This document shows, piece by piece, positions 57,761-64,000 of a stretch of 64,000 nt of DNA. Positions within the stretch are counted from its first letter, which is position 1. Each line of letters opens with the position of its first letter. Origin of the DNA: Stichopus chloronotus. Its lineage: Eukaryota > Echinodermata > Holothuroidea > Aspidochirotida > Stichopodidae. Made by a program: the position numbers and the translations under genes. The notes beneath the pieces were generated by a model. The model saw only the letters and a program-made list of their open reading frames with translations, made no database searches and was not told where the DNA came from. The stretch covers positions 24,816,455 to 24,880,454 of the forward strand of contig SFZH01000008.1 in the NCBI GenBank assembly GCA_021234535.1. Direction: 5' to 3'.

Positions 57761-59239
57761 GTTTGATGAGGTAGGATTAGTTACATTCGCAAAGTTACGT
57801 TTTCTCGTCGTCGTCTTTCCTCTGACGGTTATATTGATGAGAAAACAGAAATACCATGATCTTTCGAGAAACTCCTCACTCATTATCATTTCAGACTGCT
57901 TAAAACGTAGTGTGCCTGAAAGGGATTAATATAAATCGTACATCGTCTTTTATTGAACACAATAAAGACCACGTTGCTGAAAACATTGTTGTTTTTCAAG
58001 TAATGTTTAGAGGTGGTTCTTTAGGATTGCCTTTACTGACATCGGCTGTTTAGTCCATCACATGTAAACGTAGTGTAAAATAGTCATTGGAATAAATACG
58101 TGGTAAGTTCAGATCTTCATGGGTGTAGCCAGGCTTCTCTTGTGAGGCGGAAAAATCGACTCACCGTCTCTACCTTTGACCGTCGTCAGAGGGAGAGTAT
58201 AAGGGGAGCACAAGCCCTCCAAGGGCTTAAGCCAGGATTTCAAGTCATTCCACTGATATGTGGCATAAGGAGAGGACTAAGAGGATACTTTTACCTCAAC
58301 TTTGCCTAAAAGGATCATTTTTTACTGCTGTAGTCATCCAATCAAGCTGCAAAATTTACTTTTTCGACACCTGCCTCCATGAACCTAAACTAATGGTTAC
58401 GGAAGATAAAAAAGTATTGGAAGGGGTGAGTGCCGGCATGACTATGTAAGTGGAGCGCAACCATCTGTGCACGAAATGTTTGGCTTTTCAAACCCTCCAG
58501 ATGGCCGGAAACGGCACTTCCCGGATGTTTCAAGCTGCATGTACCCAGCCTTGAATAAGGGACTTCAGTTCATGCCGGCAATTTCAATATAAATGAGATA
58601 AAAATCACTGTATGGGAAATAGTTATACATATCAGATGGGTTGAGATGATACAAAAATCGTAATGAATTATGCATCCTGTTTCCCATATTCTTTGGGCAA
58701 TTGGCAAATATGGCAAGTAGAAGCGGCTGAACATAACTTAAGACGTCACGTTTCTATTGGATTTTCATTTTCTTGCTCTTGGCTCTTGGCTTGAAAATTA
58801 AAATTAAGGTAGGTGATTGAACGTTACTTAACGCAACGAAGCGACGCAGAACGCAATTGGCATTTTTTTTTTTACGGGGAAAATGAAAATGGCGTACTTT
58901 TCAGTAGTAGGGTTGATATAGTAATATGACAGAGTAATGGTTCGTACTGGCAATAGCCTAGTTGGCACTGACAAACGTCGATTTTATTATCAGAAAATAA
59001 TGTAATTATCACAAAAGAGATCATTCACATTTTAAAGCTTGTATAATTGCTTCCACAATTTGCTCAGCTTTCGGAAGAGTCATGTGAAAATATTTTTTCA
59101 TTTCTCATCTGTTCTTGTCAAAGACATCATTGAAGACCTAAAATAATCCACAATTCATAACGGCACTAAAGTTATACAAGAGTTAGAGAAAAAACAAACG
59201 TCAACTAGCTTCCTTGAAATTTACCGAGTAGCAGTATGA
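57761..59239. other. No gene recognised
   Basis: The sequence lies outside the clear unit homology. Two plus-strand frames (58100-58309 and 58258-58449) have no motif, splice support or homologous copy here. GGCTTAAGCC-type words and AT-rich stretches are all I see. Confidence 0.4.
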
Positions 59240-59504
59240 AATGTGCACTAATTTTAGAGAGCTGCATGGTTTTAATTTTTTGTCTTTATTTCTAATACCT
59301 ATATCTATAATAAATACACCTGAAAATTAGAAGAACTGTATCTGCTAAAATAATAGCTCATACGAAAATAAACTGTCTTTCTCGGTGTTTTATAGTGTAT
59401 AATATTTTGTCGACATTCATCCAGATACACCTACTCCTTTAACTTCATGTTAAAACACCGAAAGTAATTGCTACACATTTAAAGTTCCTTTTATAAACAC
59501 GTAC

Positions 59505-59531
59505 CCCTAAAAAGAGAAGCGATCGATTGAG
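59505..59531 (-). CDS. Diverged cassette micro-exon, 27 bp (U6)
   Basis: The acceptor is CAATGGAACATAG and the donor GGG/GTACGT. Phase 0 reads LNRSLLFLG. It lies where the FELQTWLNQDE exon lies in the other units. The pyrimidine tract is weak, so this is less certain. Confidence 0.35.
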
Positions 59532-60575
59532 CTATGTTCCATTGAAGGGACATTTAAATACCTTACTTTTACTGCAACAAAAAGCAAACTTCGATACATA
59601 CACTGCACTTTTTAAAATAATCAAAGGAGGTTGATTGCATAAGATGCATTGTATTATCGTAATCATTTCGTTCAATGTGCACCATTAATGGATTGCACAA
59701 TATGTATAACTGACTTTGACGTTCGTTGGAAAACACTCTCTGGAAATCAAGTAGTGTCTTCTTTCATGGTAAACAGGACACAAGCAAGGAAGTTATTTGG
59801 CTTCAACTACTACGCATGGTTCTACGGTGCAGCTAGCTGCCACCGGAGACCATTATTGAGCATTATGCCACACGAGAAAAACCAACAATGCCAAACCATT
59901 TTGAACAATAGCCCACAACAAACTTAACACTGAATATGTATCGCAAAGTATACAGGTTTGAAAATTTCGGTAAATATGATTTGAGAGGAATCTATTTAAG
60001 TTAACTTTTACAAAAATGACCTGCAATACAACTGTTATTGGCACAAGACAAAGTCCATTGAGTTGTGTATTTCTCTCGTTCTGATCATTGAAATTATTAG
60101 GATTATTTGTTTACGTAAGACTGTGTCAGACGTATAACATATTCACAGTTGAATTAATCAGTCAAAATCATTGTACCTTGCTACGTGTCCAAAAAATCAC
60201 CAAGTATGTACGGGTAACTTAATGTTGGAGTTTTTTATGTGGCCCAATATCATTTCAAATACAATTTTAATTTCATCACAGGGCGACTAACGCTAGTACC
60301 TGGATCTGCCTAAGACAAGGTCATTAGTATTTGTATTTATAGGAGTGTTGCAGCTCTGCACTGTAAATGAGATAAAAAACATCTTAGCAGAATAAATTAA
60401 GACTGGTAAATTTCACATCTACTGTAATTCAAGACATTGACATCAATATCACAATAATATCAATTTCATCGAATAAAACTAAGCCAAGATACAAGACCCC
60501 ATGCATCAATTGTTGTTATTTTCAACTCCGAAAAAAAAATGAATAGACAATAAATTCAGTGCCACTTGGATTTAC

Positions 60576-60605
60576 CTTAGTGATTACTGCCTCTTTCATC
60601 ATGAG
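60576..60605 (-). CDS. Diverged cassette micro-exon, 30 bp (U6)
   Basis: The acceptor is ACTTCTTTTTTTTCAG (strong) and the donor AAG/GTAAAT (good). Phase 0 reads LMMKEAVITK. It corresponds to the 21-bp exon at 35128-35148 but is three codons longer. The phase-1 frame used in U1 meets a stop here, so the usage differs or the exon is dead. Confidence 0.4.
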
Positions 60606-61000
60606 CTGAAAAAAAAGAAGTATCGATTTTGTGTGTGTGTGTGTTCAAGTTTCGCTACACAGAAAATATTTTCCACCTTTGCTAACATTATCCCCACAAA
60701 AATCACACACCCCTATGATTATGTAGAACAAACGATTTATTTCAAGTCATTAACATTCACTTGATGTATCCTAGACGACGTTGACATGAAAGGCATCATG
60801 TGGTATACTATAACTATCGTGGTTATGTTTGTCTTTTACAAACAACTCAAAGTTGATTGAATACTTTCATTATATTAGAAAATAGAGTTATAAGTAATTT
60901 ATTGACCATTGTAAATATGGAATGACTATATCGCTGCTAAAATAGAATACCAAATTGCGGTGACAGAGAAACCTATAATGTCTGGTGAGTACGAATTTAC

Positions 61001-61024
61001 CTCTTGCAAACAAAACTTCTTGAG
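61001..61024 (-). CDS. Diverged cassette micro-exon, 24 bp (U6)
   Basis: The acceptor is CCGTAACAACAG and the donor GAG/GTAAAT. Phase 0 reads LKKFCLQE, close to LKKSTYQE of U4, while the flanking intron sequence is hardly alignable. Such retention of an exon against a diverged background is what selection on coding and splicing would give. Confidence 0.6.
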
Positions 61025-61318
61025 CTGTTGTTACGGTAGAAAATATATATACCTATCTTATAGAATTATGTATTTAGGTTAAACCAGATTATTCCGACCT
61101 AAACTAACGATATGACGTAAGCTTTAAGACATCGACTGTTAAAGTCATTGGGTATATAGAGATAATATGTCACCTTCATATTTTCTTGTGCTCTTTTTTA
61201 CGCATCAGTTCATGTGATTATTTCTATTAGCTTGTTGGTAATGCTTTTCCGTACAAATGCCATTATTTGCACTTGCTGATAAAGATGAAACAGATTTGCT
61301 TTAAAGTCATTTACTTAC

Positions 61319-61369
61319 CTGTTTCTCTTGTCTACCTATGCCATATCGTATACAGCGAATAGATATCAG
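61319..61369 (-). CDS. Micro-exon candidate, 51 bp (U6)
   Basis: The acceptor CTATTGGTTTTCAG and donor CAG/GTAAGT are both excellent. Phase 0 reads LISIRCIRYGIGRQEKQ. The equivalent place in U4 (about 48500-48570) shows only a degraded remnant. It joins in phase 0 with the other phase-0 exons. Confidence 0.5.
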
Positions 61370-61671
61370 CTGAAAACCAATAGTAATTGAACATAAACAA
61401 CAAAATATCTAAAGTGGTTAAGTATAAACTAGGCTCAAAGACATAAACTTCAGCTATCCGACTTCAAATAAGTTCCTCCTGTTATGAATGAAAACAGAAA
61501 AGAAAATATATGACAAGTAAGAAGTACCAATTCCTTTAACACAATGTTCATCACATCTACGCTTACACTCCTCTTCATGTTCTACTTGTCTTCAATGCAG
61601 GATATACGTTTCTCTGTCTTCTCCATTCCTCTCTATCTAGAAGACGATGTCAGGTAGACAGGAGAGGCACG

Positions 61672-61790
61672 AGTTGACGGGTGGATGGGTGGACGGACGG
61701 GAACACGGACGAACGGACAGACAGACGGATGGACAGACGGATGGACAGACGGACAGATAGACAGATAAATAGATAGACAGATCTAGATAG
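61672..61790. repeat. (GACA/GGAC/GATA)n tetranucleotide repeat
   Basis: GGACGGACGG, GACAGACGGATG and GATAGACAGATA units make up an imperfect satellite. Confidence 0.9.
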
Positions 61791-61849
61791 ATGTCCACGC
61801 TTACCTTCATAAAATATCGTGTTAACGTTTTTTATTTGACTCTGTTATC

Positions 61850-62250
61850 CTAGACCCCAAATGACCTTTAGCCTAACCAGAAACAACATCTTTTGTATTT
61901 CAATGTGGTATTTACTGTGTGTAACAAATATCAGATCCGTCCAGGCTTCACTTGTTGACGTATTGTGTTTACAGGGTGTTTTACTATTTTACAATTGTAA
62001 ACGGCAAATGACCTTTGACCTTCCCAAAGAATATTGCACTCCCACATAGGTAATATCAGCAATTGTTCCAATATCACAAGTTTCTTAAGATATCGTGCTG
62101 ATAATGTTTTTACTATTTAACCATGTTCCAGCTCAAAATTATCGTTTACCTCCAACAAAAACGAAACTTGGATTCCTGAACTTTTGTGGTACACCAACAT
62201 ACTAAATATCAGGTTTGTACAAGATTCTCCTCATGAGATATTATGCTATG
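61850..62250 (-). repeat. AGGTCA-type dispersed repeats, reverse orientation
   Basis: Three rough copies contain AATGACCTTTGACCT (perfect inverse AGGTCAAAGGTCA at 62009-62021) and AAGATATCGTG words. They are the reverse of the family at 14253-15305. Confidence 0.65.
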
Positions 62251-62720
62251 TTTACAATGGTTTTAGTACTCCAAAGCAACCGAACTTCGGATAATTGAAA
62301 TGATACATATTACACATGAGACCTTTACACTTCTCTTCATGTAATGTTGACTTTAAAGGGTGTTTTATACGACACCTGTTGACCCACCTGCACCAGCACC
62401 TCGATCCCTGCACTGACTTTCATACGCATACAGGTAGTAGCAGATCTACACAAAGTTATCGTATTGAAACATTGTATTTACAAAGACAAAATAGGCGTCA
62501 TAAACATGCACACAATATAGGCACATAATATACCGACACACGTTATTGTAAATGCCAAGTTACCATTATCATATCAAAATCAAAAATATATTTCGTTTCA
62601 CATTATTTATAAGTCATTGTATACATTTCCCTATGCTCTTACTGGTACGCCTACGATGCATGTCGCAGACCGCGTCCAGGCGTGGGGACTAAGCTTTACT
62701 CAATCGATTTCCACAAATTA
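62251..62720. other. No gene recognised
   Basis: A plus-strand frame at 62316-62528 has no support. The remaining sequence is AT-rich. Confidence 0.4.
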
Positions 62721-63200
62721 CATACCTGCTAACTTTCGGATTCTCACCAAAAAATATGGAGATTAGGTTATTTTCGACAGAAAACTGGAGATTCCCATGG
62801 AGCAAATCATCATCCACATGCAAAGCGCGCAAGATGCCCTTGTAGGCCTACTTCAATCCGAGTATAGGCTACATTGCAGATACACATATTCCCCCTCTGT
62901 ATGCACTGACCCTCATATTACGACTAACGACTTAGGCTACTACAAAGCAACCTGCTAAATTTATAGGCCTGTAATCTAACGTATGATAGTTGAAAATTTT
63001 GTAAACATCTGATTTTCAATGCACTATACGTATATTTATGGTCAGTTACTCCAATATTGTGCTGGTTGTTCTGGCTGTTTTCAGAAATGTCGCAAATGGA
63101 CTTAAAAAATCGGGGGATTAGAATAAGAGACCGGGAGGACGGGGATGTGGAAAAAAACAGCCTGGAGTCTCCCGATAAAACCGGGAGAGTTAACAGGTCT
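62721..63200. mobile_element. Non-autonomous inverted-repeat element (about 480 bp)
   Basis: The left end is CATACCTGCTAACTTTCGG. The right end reversed is CAGACCTGTTAACTCTCCCGG, so the ends are imperfect inverted repeats. Near the right end, GGGAGGAC and CTCCCGATAAAACCGGGAG add short stems. A related end is at 18968. No transposase frame is present. Confidence 0.55.
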
Positions 63201-63910
63201 GAAATTATGTATCAAAAGAAGGGATGTTAGTTGCAATAAAGAATGAAGTGGAAGTGTTTGTGCTCTGGAACCAAGTGTTTAAATCTAACTGCTGCAAAAA
63301 CAATAGACTATATACGTGCGTCGCCAGTCATTTTCTTACTGCTTGGCCAAATTGCGCATAGACAAAAGAAAAGCTATTCCGACTGTTACTCAATTCGCAT
63401 AGGCTACATACACTTGGCTCAGAAATATTTAGTTTTTGGCTTGACTATTGATAGCCTATGTAGGCCTAGGTTCCTGCCAAAAATGCGATGAAGACAATGA
63501 GACTTTGAGAGAGTGTAGCCCCACCTCACACAAGACGTGAACTTGAAGTTGTACTGAACGTGTAACTTAGAACATAATCTGGTCGCTTCAAATTTCAATA
63601 TGGCGTCACAATGTTCTCAGCAACATCTATGCGTAAAGCAAAGGAACATTTCACTGTAGCTGCTAGCAGTTTCTTATAGTTTTCAGTTCCATTCAAGCGA
63701 TGATATTAAACAAGGGTATTCTCACAGTGGGCCTACTTAGGCTAATACTTACTATGAATATCCCACGTTGAACAATTTCTAAACTTCAGATTTCGAACGA
63801 AACGTGGAAATGTTCCACAAAGATTCACATGAAGATTTCGCTTTCTGAACTGACACAGCCCTTCCTGGTTCCCGTAACAGAAATGCTATTTTTAGATCAC
63901 TGGAACATAC
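63201..63910. other. No gene recognised
   Basis: A plus-strand frame (63243-63491) has no motif and no splice support. Several TAGGCCTA-type words recur. Confidence 0.35.
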
Positions 63911-63934
63911 CTACCACATAGCAATAAGCGATAT
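63911..63934 (-). CDS. Micro-exon candidate, 24 bp, upstream of the array
   Basis: The acceptor CCTCATGTACAG and donor GTAG/GTATGT are good. Phase 1 reads IAYCYVV; phase 0 ends in a stop. It has the same size class as the cassette exons and would precede them in the transcript. It has no partner within the window to test the phase. Confidence 0.3.
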   Translation of the reverse strand: MSLIAMW

Positions 63935-64000
63935 CTGTACATGAGGTTTGTACGATAACATGGGACATGCGGTAACGCGTGAATGTGAAAGTAATTTGTT

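Larger units (their letters stand above)
59240..61530. repeat. Ancient diverged cassette unit U6
   Basis: Short blocks match the other units in the same order: TTTCTAATACCTAT (59290), AAAGTAATTG (59461), ATCAAAGGAGGTTG (59620), GGTAAATATGATTTGAGAGGAATC (59970), TTCACAGTTG (60140) and CTCCTGTTATGAATG (61470). Similarity is far lower than among U1-U5, so this is an early duplicate or the founder. Confidence 0.65.

Noticed and set aside
61783..61850. Exon ending in GAAG/GTAAGC near 61803
   Set aside because: The donor looks good, but the sequence belongs to the dispersed AGGTCA-type repeat family and the acceptor is weak.

Overview
The window is animal nuclear DNA, most likely from a marine invertebrate. 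It is AT-rich, rich in introns, and dense in Ty3/gypsy, Penelope-like, LINE, hAT-like and other DNA-transposon remains, with dispersed repeats carrying AGGTCA half-sites. Nothing fixes the species; an echinoderm or hemichordate is a guess from the repeat style.

Region 1 (1-21,791) is a nest of gypsy elements, all on the minus strand. A full-length copy 'A' (LTR 1,064-2,544, one uninterrupted 1,840-residue Gag-Pol at 2,691-8,213, LTR 8,435-9,923) sits inside the pol gene of an older copy 'H' of the same family. H is visible as 1-1,063 and 9,924-12,136. A third stretch, 'C' (19,577-21,791), holds gag, protease, leader and part of an LTR in the same orientation, and could be the 5' end of H. Between H and C lie a 735-bp terminal-inverted-repeat element and a plus-strand set of exon-like pieces (13,370; 17,377; 18,597) resembling an RPA1-type OB-fold protein.

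Region 2 (about 23,400-34,560) holds the downstream exons of an unrecognised minus-strand gene. Five exons (31,102 down to 24,036) join only in the phase series 0-2, 2-1, 1-0, 0-2, 2-1, which is strong internal evidence for a real gene. The last of them encodes a hydrophobic helix. Penelope-like and LINE fragments lie in its introns, antisense to it.

Region 3 (34,194-61,530) is a tandem array of segments of roughly 2.0-5.9 kb (U1-U5, plus an older diverged U6). They contain the upstream part of the same gene as a series of micro-exons of 19-51 bp, each with recognisable splice sites. Matching micro-exons in different units differ in length, usually by whole codons, and some unit copies are broken by frameshifts or stops. 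Each unit except U6 also carries an open fragment resembling a Penelope-like reverse transcriptase, a (CAT)n tract and most carry a poly-C run. The array looks like a duplicating, decaying set of micro-exon cassettes. It is the most unusual feature here, and its protein is not one I recognise.

Region 4 (61,530-64,000) has satellite, AGGTCA-type repeats, an inverted-repeat element and one further micro-exon candidate. The 5' end of the micro-exon gene is not in the window.
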